Counted from the stretch's first letter, positions 1 to 8,333 are shown. The stretch is 16,864 nt of DNA from JALQTD01 sp965656785 (GCA_965656785.1 CBFHLY010000041.1:1-16864); one strand, 5' to 3'. Notes: generated by a model not told the origin, from the letters alone. A program made the numbers and translations.

Positions 1-2276
1 GCTTCCGGAGCCGGGTCGTGCGGAACGCCGCTGTAGGCGCGAAGGGAGCCCACCGCTGCTTTCCGAGAGGCCTTGAATTGGACGTCTTGGCCAGATCCTT
101 GAGTCGGATCGTACTCTTCGTAGTTGTTGTAGCCGTAGGCCAACGCCATGAAGTAGTAGGTCTTGTGGTTGACCAGCGCGTTGTCCCCTTGGGCGAAGGC
201 ATCCGTCGTCACGCGGAAGCTGTGTCGCACTCCTTCATTTGCACCATTCGCCATCATCATGGGCACGGGCAATTGCATGATGGGGTCTTGCTCGTAGTTG
301 ACCACCATGCTGACGTCGTTTTGGACGTCGCATTGGAAAATCAGGCGCGCCTTATCGACGTCTCCCAAGTCCGCAGCAGACACCTCAGCATCTGCGAGTT
401 GGTAAATCAAGTACCCCTCAAACGTGTAGGACCGCGTCAACGAGTCGTAGGAGTTGCCCTCCAAATCCACCTTCGGAATGCCCGGATCGAGCTGGATGTA
501 GCCCTCTTGGTAATTGTTCGAGAGCGGGTTGTTGTTCGTCAAGTAGAGGATGAGTTCGTTCTCGAGTTCCTGAACAGTGACATCGGGCGCGTCCGGACCG
601 CTCACGATTTCGAAGCAGTTGTCGAACAGCGCTTGTGCCTTGTCATCGGCGATGCGGAGAACGTCCACGGAGGCTTCGGGGTTGCCTGAAGTGGCGCGGG
701 CCCAAACGACACCAACCGTGATGTTGTTGTAGTCGCCCGGCTCCAAGGTAAACGGACCCGCAGCTTGGATGAAACGGCGGTCGTTGGGCGGGTTGCCCGA
801 GCTGACTTCGGACCAGGGTTCCACCGTAGCTCCGCCTGTTCCCCATTGGAAGGGGTCGGTTTCGCCGGGGAACATGTAGTCCGCTTCGATTTCGAGGTTG
901 GCCCCGGTCGCGGCGCTGACGCCGTCGCCGCCGTACGCCATCTTCTGACCGTTCTTCCAAATCCCGTTCATGTAGTTGTAGTAGTGAAGCGGCGTTTGCG
1001 GCTCACCGTTGATCGGGTTCAGGTTGTTGTTGTAGTAGACGTAACGGCGCATTCCGAAGCGCTCGTTGTCCGCCACGCCATCGCCGTATCCGATGCCGAT
1101 TCCTTCGTAGGGAATGCCGAGCGAGTCGATGGCGTTCGTGAAGTTGGTCGTCAGCGGGTTGTCGATGGAGTCCGTGTCTTGGTAGGGGCCTTCGAAGAAG
1201 TCGACTCCGACTGCGGGTGGGTTTTGGCCATAACCGGTCGAAGAAGAAGAGCTCTCGTCGTCCGCGTCTCCGTTGTAGGCATAGCCCAAACCACGCTGGA
1301 CGTCGCAGCCCACGTAATCATCTGTAGCCGTTCCCACGTCCGCGTCAACCCACACGCCGAAGTATGTTTCCGTCAGCGTCTGCGTGCCTTGGTTGATCAA
1401 CACGTAGTTGTAGAACGTCATGTTGTTCACCTCGTCGTTCGTGGAAAAAGCAAAGGCCTGTGCGCGGATCTCCATGCCGATGGGCTCGCCTTGGGATTCC
1501 GAGTGAACGTTTCCTTTGTCGTTGAAAATCCAGTAGAAGTTTCGGTCGCCATAGAGGGGAACGATGTCCTCCCGGCGACGCTCCTTGCAGTCGATTTCTT
1601 GCAAGAAGTCGTACCACGGGTAGTCGCCTGCAGAAGGGTCATAGAATCCGTTTCCATCGTAATCCTGGAACGGGGACAAATAGTAGTCCTGGTTCAGCGC
1701 CGTGTTGCCGTGCGCTGGGTAATCGAAGAAATACGAGGGAATGCTGTATCCATTCGGGAACTCGCTTTCCAAATCGCAGTCCGGATCGTTCACGCAATCG
1801 AAGTACTGGCGATGCCGCTCGGCATCTGCACGCGTCGAGATGAAGAACTGATCGTAGTCTGAACAGGTGGTGGCGTCCACCTCAGCCGAACCGTCGTTCG
1901 TGAGCGGCCCCGTCCAAAAGTCATTCCCTTGACGGAAACGCAATGCCGCGAGCTTGAGCTGTTGGTCCGGGCTGATGCCGCCCATCCACAGTGCTCCCGC
2001 GTAAAGCGAGCTCACGCCGCCGTCTTTCGGCACTTCGTAAGCCGCTCGGCTCGTGGCGCGGTCTTGCCACATGGAGCCGCCGGTTTCGATGAGGGCCCGA
2101 ACGTTGTTCCATTCGAGGTCGCGGAGCGCCGTCGCCGGGGCACAAGCAGCAGCGCGAAGCGCAGGCTGCGTATTCCCATTGTTCGTGTCCGTTCCGTTGA
2201 CATTGGGCCCGACGTATTTGTAGGCCAAAGCTTGCGTGCTGAGCAGCGCAGCGGAGAGGAAGAGGATGATGCGCAT
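1..2276 (-). CDS. Large secreted/surface protein, T9SS-associated type (3' end outside window)
   Basis: The frame is open from ATG at 2276 to the left edge, giving 758 codons with no stop. Residues 1-18 form a clear signal peptide (MRIILFLSAALLSTQALA). The mature part has the look of a large Bacteroidota secreted family: EWNNVRALIETGG (55-67), SLYAGALWMGG (90-100), and LKLAALRFRQGNDFW (107-121). A motif with regularly spaced acidic residues, DYDGNGFYD (205-213), resembles calcium-binding loops of thrombospondin type-3 repeats. Several cysteines (for example 138, 161, 167 and 230) suggest disulfides outside the cytoplasm. Homologues usually end in a T9SS sorting domain, but that end lies outside the window, so T9SS export is inferred. 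ATG lies 8 bp after the stop of the TonB-dependent receptor, so the two are probably co-transcribed. Substrate and function are unknown. It is not a recognisable SusD. Confidence 0.85.
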   Translation of the reverse strand, partial: MRIILFLSAALLSTQALAYKYVGPNVNGTDTNNGNTQPALRAAACAPATALRDLEWNNVRALIETGGSMWQDRATSRAAYEVPKDGGVSSLYAGALWMGGISPDQQLKLAALRFRQGNDFWTGPLTNDGSAEVDATTCSDYDQFFISTRADAERHRQYFDCVNDPDCDLESEFPNGYSIPSYFFDYPAHGNTALNQDYYLSPFQDYDGNGFYDPSAGDYPWYDFLQEIDCKERRREDIVPLYGDRNFYWIFNDKGNVHSESQGEPIGMEIRAQAFAFSTNDEVNNMTFYNYVLINQGTQTLTETYFGVWVDADVGTATDDYVGCDVQRGLGYAYNGDADDESSSSSTGYGQNPPAVGVDFFEGPYQDTDSIDNPLTTNFTNAIDSLGIPYEGIGIGYGDGVADNERFGMRRYVYYNNNLNPINGEPQTPLHYYNYMNGIWKNGQKMAYGGDGVSAATGANLEIEADYMFPGETDPFQWGTGGATVEPWSEVSSGNPPNDRRFIQAAGPFTLEPGDYNNITVGVVWARATSGNPEASVDVLRIADDKAQALFDNCFEIVSGPDAPDVTVQELENELILYLTNNNPLSNNYQEGYIQLDPGIPKVDLEGNSYDSLTRSYTFEGYLIYQLADAEVSAADLGDVDKARLIFQCDVQNDVSMVVNYEQDPIMQLPVPMMMANGANEGVRHSFRVTTDAFAQGDNALVNHKTYYFMALAYGYNNYEEYDPTQGSGQDVQFKASRKAAVGSLRAYSGVPHDPAPE

Positions 2277-2284
2277 GGTCAAGA

Positions 2285-5200
2285 TCAGAAGTCGAATTTG
2301 ACACCGAGGCGAATGGTGCGGGGAAGCCCGAGGTTGAACGGATTGTCGACGTACATCGAGTAGTAGTTCCGGAAGGACTCCGGATTGTTCTGGCTGTTGA
2401 TGAGTGGCTGGTACTGCGCAGCAGCGAGGTAGCCGTCGTCATCGGAAATGCCGGTAAAGCGGTAGACCGAATTGATGTTGCGCGTATTGAGCAAGTTGCT
2501 CACCCACAGGTAGATGTTGAGGTTCGCGTACTTCGGTTCACCGCCTTCTTCGTTGGAGAGCGTCAACGAGAAGTTCTTGTCGACGTTCATGTCCAGGTTG
2601 AACTGCCAAGGCAGACGGCTGCCGTTGATGGAGCCTTCCGTCGACGGGCTGATTTCTCCCGTGATCGGCGTCGGGATGACCGAGGCCGTGTACGGCGTTC
2701 CTGAACCGATGTTTGCAATGAAGTTGACGCCCGTGTTTTCAAAGATGGCGTGCTCCTTCACGCTGCCGTCTTCGTTTTTACCGAAACGCAGCACCGGACC
2801 GTTGTATGCCTCGCCTGCGCCGTAGCGGTAGTCGACGTTGGCCACGATGCGGTGGCGTTGGTCGTAGTTGAACGGGTTGATGGTCCGCAAGTTGGGAAGG
2901 CCTGCGTTGATGAGGGCCAAAGCCGTCGTCGTCGTGGAACCCGTACCGTCAGCGAACTGCAGCGTGTACGATGCGTTAATGCGGATGTTGCCGGTCCGCC
3001 GCAAGTCATAGGCGATGGTCAAGCCCTTCACCGTACCGAAGTCGAGGTTGCCGAAGGCCCGGTACGGACGGGGGTAAGCACCCGTGAAGTTCCGGACCTG
3101 GATCATGTCGCGCATCTCCTTGTAGAAGGCAGCGATTTTCAGGGACGACGTTTTCGACAGGACCTGTTGGAAGCCCACTTCGTAGTCGATGGTCTTTTCT
3201 GGCAACAAATCCGGGTTTGCAATCAGGTTGTTCCGGCTTTGGATGAACAGGTAATCGATGGGCGAGAAGCGGTTGTTTGAGGTCGGGCGCTGCGTCAAGA
3301 TGTCGTAGTGGGCGAAAAAGACCGCCTCATCGGAAATGTTGAACGAGAAAGCAATCCGCGGCATGAAGTTGATCTGCGGCGTGTAGTCGCGGAACGACTT
3401 CGACGTCAACGGCGCATCCGGCGCGTTGATGAGCCAAGGAGCCGGGTAGCTTTCGTTCACGGCCAGGATGTCCGGGTCGTTGATTTCCGTTCCCGTCGCA
3501 TTGAACCAGGTGTCGCCGTCGCGGTAACCCACGACTGTCGTCGGGTTCTTCAATGCGTCGACGTACACTACGTAGTCGTCGCCAATGTTCGTGGGGATTT
3601 CCACCGTCGGGTCCAAACTCGGCAAGAGTTCGCTCCGCACATCGCCCACCGTATACCGCTCGCCGATTACGTACGGGTCTTTCAACACGCTTTGGTTGGC
3701 GTCGAAGCGGTCCACCCGCAAACCGATGTTGAAGATGATGTCGTCGTAGGTGAACTTGTCCATGATGAACCCAGCGACGTAAATCGGTTCGTACGCTTGC
3801 ACTGGGCGCGTGTTGAATCCTTGCTCGTTGGTTTCATTGAAGAAATCCTCAATGGTCGGTCGGCCGCGCAGGCGGTTTCCGTAAGGGTCGTAACCGGAAT
3901 AGTTCACGTAGTTGTTGCCCTGGTTGAGCAAGTCATCGGCGCCGAACAAGTCCAACGTCAAGAAATCCGGGTCGAGGGCGTCCACGGTGATGAAGTCATT
4001 TCCGTCCGGATCGAGTCCCAACGCCTCGCGCAGGTTCCGGTCGAATTCGAATTGGTTGTCACCGATGAGGCGGTCGTAGGTGACGTAGTAGTCGGTTCCG
4101 ATGTTCGTCAGCGTCGAATCCGATGTGTTGATTTCCTTGATGTGGGAGTTCGCAGTCAGACGCGCCAAGGTCCACAATCCCACCGGCGAGGCCGAGAAGA
4201 ACGCATCGCTGCGCTGCTCGTATTCGAAGCCGATTTGAATGGCGTGGTCGCCCAAGTCACCAGAACCCGAGGCAGAGATGCGGAACTGGGAGTTGTTTGA
4301 GATGCTGTAGTTGTTTCCTTGTGCACCGTAGTAGCTCCACAAGCCGTAAGTGGCGGCGGGGCTTTGGCCGTTGAGCAGGGCGTTGCCGTTTTGGACTTCG
4401 AGGAGGCTTTCGTACGGACCGTCCACGAAGGGGTTGTACGGCTCGTAATCGAAGAGCGAGAAGTACTGCTGGTTGATGGCCGCGAGTTCCGGGTTGTGGA
4501 TGGAAGGCGCGAAGGTCACGAGCGTGTCTTCCCATCCGTTGTGGACGAAACGCTGGGTCGCCGGGTTGTAATCGTAGGAACGTTGGTTGTACACGTCGAA
4601 CGTTCCCACGTGCCCGTACCGGAAGAAGTTGTCGCCGTGGGAGGCGTCTTGTACGCGCTGGAAGGTCTGCGTGTAGTCCGCCATGACCTGGTAGTAAACG
4701 TTCTTCAGGGTGGAGCCCGCAGCTTCTGAGTCGTCCTCGTTGTTGAAGCGCTGGGAGAACTTCACGTAGCCCCGCCAGTCAAAGCTCAGGACGTCGAGGT
4801 TGTTTTCCCAGTTCGTCAGCATGTTCGCGTAGCTGAAGCTGTTGTTGCGGTTGTACGCTCCGGTAGCCCCGAACGTCAGGGAGGTCGTTTCGTTCGTGTT
4901 CACGTCGATTTTCGCCACGAGGTTCGCGCTCTGGCTGCCGACGTTCATGCGCGTGGGCACCTTCGTGAAGGACGTGTCGGTGAGGAAGTCCGCGTTGAAG
5001 AGGGCGCCGTTGATGTCGCCGGAAGAGGAGATGTTTTGGCGCAAGGGATTGGACAAAATGTACTCGCGCGCCTCATCCGTCATCCGGTAGGTGCCGTCGA
5101 ATGCGGGGCGGGGGTCCTTTTGGTAGGTGTAGTTGCCTGAAAGGAACAGCCCGAGCAGCGGCCGCACGTTGTTGCCGTCCTCATCCTTTTCGAACAAAAT

Positions 5201-6007
5201 CGGGCCCGAGAGCGAGCCTTCGAACAGGTTGTAGCCGAAGCGGTCCAACCCATAAGCCGTTTCCCCCACGGGAATGCCCGACGAGATGACTTCCGCTCCT
5301 CCGAACCACTTCGAAGACGAGTTCCGGAGCGACATGTTGATGACCCCACCGGTCACGTCACCGATGTTCGCGGGGATCCCGCCGGTGATCACCTGCACTT
5401 GCTCGATGGCCGACTTCGGCAGGGCGGACGAACCGCGGACCTTGATGCCGTCGATGTACACCCACGTAGAAGCCGTCCGTGCACCGCGGATGGAGATGCC
5501 CCCTCCGGTACCCGCCGTGCCGACTCCGGCGACCGTGCTTGCGATGGTTCCCACATCCCGACCCGGCATTTTATCGATGTCTTCACGGGCGACCGTGCCG
5601 CCAGAAGTTCCGCCTTCCTTGTCGATGAGGGGCTCCTTGTATTCGATGACTTCCGCCTCGTCGATCATGACACCTGGGGACAGGGTCACGTTCACGAATT
5701 GGATTTTATTCGCCAACACCGTGACGCCTGTGATTTTCTGGGACTGATAGCCCACGAAACTCACCACCACATCATAGGTGCCCGGCTGAATGGGCTTGAT
5801 CGTGTATTCCCCGTCCAAGTCCGTGTTCACACCAGTGACTTGGTTTCCATTCAAGAAGAGGATAACACTGCAAAAGGGCATGGGATCACCGAGGTCGGCG
5901 TCGGTAACCTTTCCTTTCAAGGTTCCGGATCCCGATTGCGCTAGCGCGGACATTGAAGCCACCAGCAGCGCAAACAGAAATAGGGTAGGACGCAACATGC
6001 GAATCAT
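2285..6007 (-). CDS. TonB-dependent outer-membrane receptor with CarboxypepD_reg-like domain
   Basis: The protein has 1240 aa. Residues 1-24 are a signal peptide ending SMSALAQ. Residues 29-111 are a CarboxypepD_reg-like beta-sandwich (GTLKGKVTDADLGDPMPFCS, then DGEYTIKPIQPGTYDVVVSF). Residues about 115-230 are the plug, with ISIRGARTASTWVYIDG (171-187), IEQVQVITGGIPANIGD (201-217) and GGVINM (220-225). The rest is the 22-stranded barrel, ending in aromatic VKFDF as outer-membrane barrels do. It would import a ligand across the outer membrane using TonB energy. The ligand cannot be read from sequence. The partner downstream is a large secreted protein, not a SusD lipoprotein, so glycan import of the SusCD kind is not supported. 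An AT-rich leader with a promoter-like box lies upstream. The first of two nearby Met codons was chosen because it keeps the full signal peptide. Confidence 0.95.
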   Translation of the reverse strand: MIRMLRPTLFLFALLVASMSALAQSGSGTLKGKVTDADLGDPMPFCSVILFLNGNQVTGVNTDLDGEYTIKPIQPGTYDVVVSFVGYQSQKITGVTVLANKIQFVNVTLSPGVMIDEAEVIEYKEPLIDKEGGTSGGTVAREDIDKMPGRDVGTIASTVAGVGTAGTGGGISIRGARTASTWVYIDGIKVRGSSALPKSAIEQVQVITGGIPANIGDVTGGVINMSLRNSSSKWFGGAEVISSGIPVGETAYGLDRFGYNLFEGSLSGPILFEKDEDGNNVRPLLGLFLSGNYTYQKDPRPAFDGTYRMTDEAREYILSNPLRQNISSSGDINGALFNADFLTDTSFTKVPTRMNVGSQSANLVAKIDVNTNETTSLTFGATGAYNRNNSFSYANMLTNWENNLDVLSFDWRGYVKFSQRFNNEDDSEAAGSTLKNVYYQVMADYTQTFQRVQDASHGDNFFRYGHVGTFDVYNQRSYDYNPATQRFVHNGWEDTLVTFAPSIHNPELAAINQQYFSLFDYEPYNPFVDGPYESLLEVQNGNALLNGQSPAATYGLWSYYGAQGNNYSISNNSQFRISASGSGDLGDHAIQIGFEYEQRSDAFFSASPVGLWTLARLTANSHIKEINTSDSTLTNIGTDYYVTYDRLIGDNQFEFDRNLREALGLDPDGNDFITVDALDPDFLTLDLFGADDLLNQGNNYVNYSGYDPYGNRLRGRPTIEDFFNETNEQGFNTRPVQAYEPIYVAGFIMDKFTYDDIIFNIGLRVDRFDANQSVLKDPYVIGERYTVGDVRSELLPSLDPTVEIPTNIGDDYVVYVDALKNPTTVVGYRDGDTWFNATGTEINDPDILAVNESYPAPWLINAPDAPLTSKSFRDYTPQINFMPRIAFSFNISDEAVFFAHYDILTQRPTSNNRFSPIDYLFIQSRNNLIANPDLLPEKTIDYEVGFQQVLSKTSSLKIAAFYKEMRDMIQVRNFTGAYPRPYRAFGNLDFGTVKGLTIAYDLRRTGNIRINASYTLQFADGTGSTTTTALALINAGLPNLRTINPFNYDQRHRIVANVDYRYGAGEAYNGPVLRFGKNEDGSVKEHAIFENTGVNFIANIGSGTPYTASVIPTPITGEISPSTEGSINGSRLPWQFNLDMNVDKNFSLTLSNEEGGEPKYANLNIYLWVSNLLNTRNINSVYRFTGISDDDGYLAAAQYQPLINSQNNPESFRNYYSMYVDNPFNLGLPRTIRLGVKFDF

Positions 6008-6036
6008 TTGTTACAGGCGTTCGGATACAAGTGGGG

Positions 6037-6067
6037 TAAATATAGGGCGGTCATTGCGCGATGCGAA
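6037..6067 (-). promoter_or_regulatory. Candidate promoter of the TonB-dependent receptor gene
   Basis: Read on the minus strand, TTCG (6067-6064), a 19-base spacer, then TATATTTA (6044-6037). This approximates the Bacteroidota promoter TTTG-N19-TAnnTTTG, and lies 29 bases before the ATG at 6007. Both boxes deviate from consensus, so this is a prediction. Confidence 0.4.
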
Positions 6068-6077
6068 AAATCGTTAA

Positions 6078-6095
6078 TTATTTGATAACAAATTA
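6078..6095. promoter_or_regulatory. AT-rich imperfect palindrome upstream of the receptor gene
   Basis: TTATTTG-ATAA-CAAATTA, an inverted repeat with 6 of 7 positions paired around a 4-base spacer. It sits in the most AT-rich part of the window, about 11 bases upstream of the predicted -33 box of the receptor gene. It could be an operator or UP-like element. AT-rich DNA gives such palindromes by chance, so the call is tentative. Confidence 0.25.
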
Positions 6096-6143
6096 CTTGC
6101 AGGGTGTTTGTAACGGAAGTATCATAAAATGGGGCGTGAGAAA

Positions 6144-6180
6144 GGGCGCGTCGGGAGGCAACCCGGGCAGAGGAGCGCCG
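6144..6180 (-). terminator. Possible intrinsic terminator after the small basic exported protein
   Basis: Read on the minus strand, just after the stop at 6184: an A-run, then GGCGC (outer stem) and CGGG-TTGCCT-CCCG (inner stem), closed by GCGCC and followed by CTTTCT. The stem is interrupted and the U-run is short. The same sequence read on the plus strand ends in five T, but no plus-strand gene precedes it, so a minus-strand or bidirectional role is preferred. Confidence 0.35.
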
Positions 6181-6183
6181 TTT

Positions 6184-6471
6184 TTATTGGATGCCTCGAA
6201 GCACTCGACGCCACCACGGGGTGGACCGGCCGCGGGCCATCCGGTGCGACTCCCGATAGTACCGGCGCATCCGTCGACGGGTGGCGCGGTCCTGGTTTTT
6301 CCAATGCCGTTGGCGCCCTTCGTGGAGGGCTTCATCAGCGGCATCGATCCGAGCTTGCTTCGCGGCTTCTTGCGCCTCGATGGACTCTTGAACGGTGCGG
6401 GGGGTGTCGGTTTGGCCTGAAACTGGAACCGAGCCGAGGAGGAAGGCCAAGAAAATCAACGTGCGCCACAT
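6184..6471 (-). CDS. Small exported, very basic protein of unknown function
   Basis: The protein has 95 aa. A signal peptide covers residues 1-20 (MWRTLIFLAFLLGSVPVSGQ). An Ala/Glu-rich helical stretch follows (27-50), then a strongly basic Arg-rich tail (52-95) containing ATRRRMRRYYRE and ending WWRRVLRGIQ. Small secreted proteins with a basic tail and terminal Trp-Arg pairs are common in Bacteroidota and have no assigned function. An upstream extension of the frame to 6597 is possible but would cross a terminator hairpin and lacks coding character. The ATG at 6471 places the signal peptide at the N-terminus and was chosen for that reason. The gene is minus strand, downstream of the DUF4177-like gene, with its own promoter-like box. 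It may bind nucleic acid or anionic polymer, but this is only a charge-based guess. Confidence 0.75.
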   Translation of the reverse strand: MWRTLIFLAFLLGSVPVSGQTDTPRTVQESIEAQEAAKQARIDAADEALHEGRQRHWKNQDRATRRRMRRYYRESHRMARGRSTPWWRRVLRGIQ

Positions 6472-6476
6472 GTTCG

Positions 6477-6507
6477 CGAAGGTACAAACGCAAACACCCC
6501 GGCCGAA
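6477..6507 (-). promoter_or_regulatory. Candidate promoter of the small basic protein gene
   Basis: Minus strand: TTCG (6507-6504), exactly 19 bases, then TACCTTCG (6484-6477). The ATG at 6471 is only 5 bases further on, so a transcript from here would be leaderless or nearly so. The -33 box coincides with the tetraloop of the upstream hairpin at 6493-6518. Confidence 0.35.
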
Positions 6508-6518
6508 GCCAGGGTGTT
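6493..6518 (-). terminator. UUCG-capped intrinsic terminator after the DUF4177-like gene
   Basis: Minus strand: an 11-bp stem AACACCCTGGC / GCCGGGGTGTT (one G-U pair) closed by a TTCG tetraloop, followed by TTTGCGTTTG. It lies 24 bases after the stop of the gene ending at 6542. Stem length and the very stable tetraloop argue for a real terminator; the U-tract is imperfect. Confidence 0.65.
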
Positions 6519-6541
6519 CCAATGCGGTATCGCGCCAAAGC

Positions 6542-6931
6542 TTATTGAGCGCGGCGCAGGATGTAGCGCGTGCAGTAGATGCCGGACTTGCCACCATCGG
6601 TCGGCGACTGGACGCCCGTGTTGACGAAGGCCACTTCCCAGCCCTGGTTCGAGTACTCGTTCAACTTCGCCATCACCATGATGTCGTTGTCGTAAATGTT
6701 CTGGAGCTTGATGCCCACTGCGCTGTACAGGTTGTTGATTTTCAACTCTTCCAGCGATCCTCCTTGGTCGATGAGGATGCGGCTGCGGCCGAGACCTGCG
6801 GGGATGATGGATTCGATGACCGTCATGTTCAAGTACTCGTATTGCACGGGTGCCGAGTTGAATGCGAAAGTCGAGGCGAGGATGGCCAAGAGGCCGAGGC
6901 TGCCGAGGCCGTAGTTGAAGAGCTTTTTCAT
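6542..6931 (-). CDS. Exported DUF4177-like small protein
   Basis: The protein has 129 aa. Residues 1-24 form a signal peptide (MKKLFNYGLGSLGLLAILAS then TFAF). The mature part begins with a YEYLNMTVIES strand (31-41) and later has MAKLNEYSNQGWEVAFVN (87-104), then YCTRYILRR at the end (119-127). The order YEY strand, 'helix-QGWE' and a final Y-L-R/K-R strand resembles the DUF4177 fold, whose role is unknown. ATG at 6931 is preferred over the longer frame reaching 7129, because the longer one lacks a signal peptide at its start and would run over the upstream promoter region. The gene is transcribed divergently from glyA and followed by a strong hairpin. Confidence 0.8.
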   Translation of the reverse strand: MKKLFNYGLGSLGLLAILASTFAFNSAPVQYEYLNMTVIESIIPAGLGRSRILIDQGGSLEELKINNLYSAVGIKLQNIYDNDIMVMAKLNEYSNQGWEVAFVNTGVQSPTDGGKSGIYCTRYILRRAQ

Positions 6932-6955
6932 CACAGGTTTTGAAACGATTTGGAG

Positions 6956-6963
6956 CGAAAGTA
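6956..6963 (-). promoter_or_regulatory. -7 box of the DUF4177-like gene
   Basis: TACTTTCG on the minus strand, 24 bases before the ATG at 6931. It matches TAnnTTTG except for one T-to-C change shared with two other boxes in this window. No convincing -33 box is seen at the usual distance. Confidence 0.4.
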
Positions 6964-7029
6964 GTGCTGTTGTTCGAAAGTTGTGAGGGGTTTGGGCCAA
7001 TTTTTTCTCCATCCCTCCCTGAGGCGCGA

Positions 7030-7037
7030 TAATTTTG
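7030..7037 (+). promoter_or_regulatory. -7 box of the glyA promoter
   Basis: TAATTTTG is an exact match to the Bacteroidota TAnnTTTG element, 21 bases before the chosen ATG at 7059. A T-run at 7001-7006 is the only candidate for the upstream element and its spacing is long. The box argues against an earlier TTG start at 7035, which would lie inside it. Confidence 0.6.
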
Positions 7038-7058
7038 CACCACGAAATAACCCTTCCC

Positions 7059-8333
7059 ATGAACGACGCCCGCATTGCCTCCCTGATCGCCCGTGAGTAC
7101 GACCGCCAGCGCTTCGGGGTGGAGCTCATTGCTTCCGAGAATTATGTCAGCGATGACGTGTTGACGGCTCAAGGTTCCATCCTGACGAACAAGTACGCGG
7201 AAGGACTTCCCGGCAAACGGTATTACGGCGGGTGCGAAGTGGTGGACGAAGTGGAGCAACTAGCCATTGATCGCCTCAAGGAATTGTTCGGCGCGGCGTG
7301 GGCGAACGTTCAACCGCACTCGGGGGCATCGGCGAACGCGGCGGTTATGCTCGCTTGCCTTCAGCCGGGCGATGCCATCCTCGGTTTCGATCTCGCCCAT
7401 GGCGGTCACTTGACCCACGGATCGCCGGTGAACTTCAGCGGCAAGCACTACCGCGCGCACTTTTATGGCGTGGAGCGCGAAACCGGGCGCATCGACATGG
7501 ATAAGGTGGAGGCAAAGGCCGCCGAGGTCCAACCGAAGCTCATCATTTGCGGCGCATCGGCGTACTCCCGCGAATGGGACTACGCGCGTTTCCGGGCGAT
7601 TGCGGATTCGGTAGGGGCCTTGCTCCTCGCCGACATCGCACACCCCGCGGGCCTCATTGCCACCGGTGAACTGAACGATCCGCTTCCCCATTGCCACATC
7701 GTGACGAGCACGACGCACAAGACCTTGCGAGGTCCGCGCGGAGGCATCATCATGATGGGCCAGGATTTCGACAACCCGTGGGGCCGCAAAACCCCGAAAG
7801 GTGCCATCCGCAGCATGTCCTCCGTGTTGGACGGCGCGGTCTTTCCGGGCATGCAAGGCGGTCCGCTTGAACACGTCATCGCGGCGAAAGCCGTGGCATT
7901 TGGCGAAGCGCTGACCCCGGAATTCAAGGCGTACACCGCTCGAGTCCGCGCGAATGCTGTGGCGCTGGCCGAGGCCTTGGTGGCCCGCGATTACCACCTC
8001 ATTTCTGAGGGCACCGACAACCACCTCATGCTCATCGACCTCACGAACAAGGGCGTCACGGGAAAGGTGGCCGAACAGGCGCTCGGCGCGGCGCACATCA
8101 CCTTGAACAAGAACATGGTGCCGTTCGATGAGCGGTCGCCTTTCGTCACATCGGGCATCCGCATCGGCACCCCGGCCATCACGACCCGGGGCATGCAGCC
8201 GGCCGACATGGCCGAAGTGGCGGATTGGATCGACCGCGTCGTCTCCGCTCCGGAGGATTCTGCAGTGCTGCAGGCCGTCGGGGCCGAGGTCCACGACCGC
8301 ATGGCGAACCTGCCCCTCTTCGCTGCAGGTTAA
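7059..8333 (+). CDS. glyA: Serine hydroxymethyltransferase
   Basis: The protein has 424 aa, normal for the family. This PLP enzyme converts serine and tetrahydrofolate to glycine and 5,10-methylene-tetrahydrofolate, the main cytoplasmic source of one-carbon units. Visible signatures are ELIASENYVS (22-31), ILTNKYAEGLPGKRYYGG (41-58), VQPHSGASAN (84-93), ADIAHPAGL (191-199), and the PLP-lysine motif TSTTHKTLRGPRGG (216-229) with K221 as the Schiff-base lysine. ATG at 7059 gives the standard N-terminus and lies just downstream of a good promoter box. The gene converges on rel and the two stop codons overlap in a shared TTAA at 8330-8333, so no terminator fits between them. It stands as a single gene on the plus strand. 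Confidence 0.97.
   Translation: MNDARIASLIAREYDRQRFGVELIASENYVSDDVLTAQGSILTNKYAEGLPGKRYYGGCEVVDEVEQLAIDRLKELFGAAWANVQPHSGASANAAVMLACLQPGDAILGFDLAHGGHLTHGSPVNFSGKHYRAHFYGVERETGRIDMDKVEAKAAEVQPKLIICGASAYSREWDYARFRAIADSVGALLLADIAHPAGLIATGELNDPLPHCHIVTSTTHKTLRGPRGGIIMMGQDFDNPWGRKTPKGAIRSMSSVLDGAVFPGMQGGPLEHVIAAKAVAFGEALTPEFKAYTARVRANAVALAEALVARDYHLISEGTDNHLMLIDLTNKGVTGKVAEQALGAAHITLNKNMVPFDERSPFVTSGIRIGTPAITTRGMQPADMAEVADWIDRVVSAPEDSAVLQAVGAEVHDRMANLPLFAAG

Noticed and set aside
18..1862. Plus-strand frames of 223 and 365 codons at the left end
   Set aside because: They lie opposite a continuous minus-strand frame with a signal peptide and family motifs, so they are shadows.
3308..4300. A 330-codon plus-strand frame inside the receptor gene
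   Set aside because: It is antisense to the well-supported barrel region and has the same Val/Arg/Asp-rich shadow composition.
6100..6186. A small RNA on the plus strand ending in a hairpin with five T
   Set aside because: The hairpin with T-run is suggestive, but the upstream box (GGTGTTTG) lacks the TA of the promoter element, and the hairpin is better explained as the end of the minus-strand gene at 6184.
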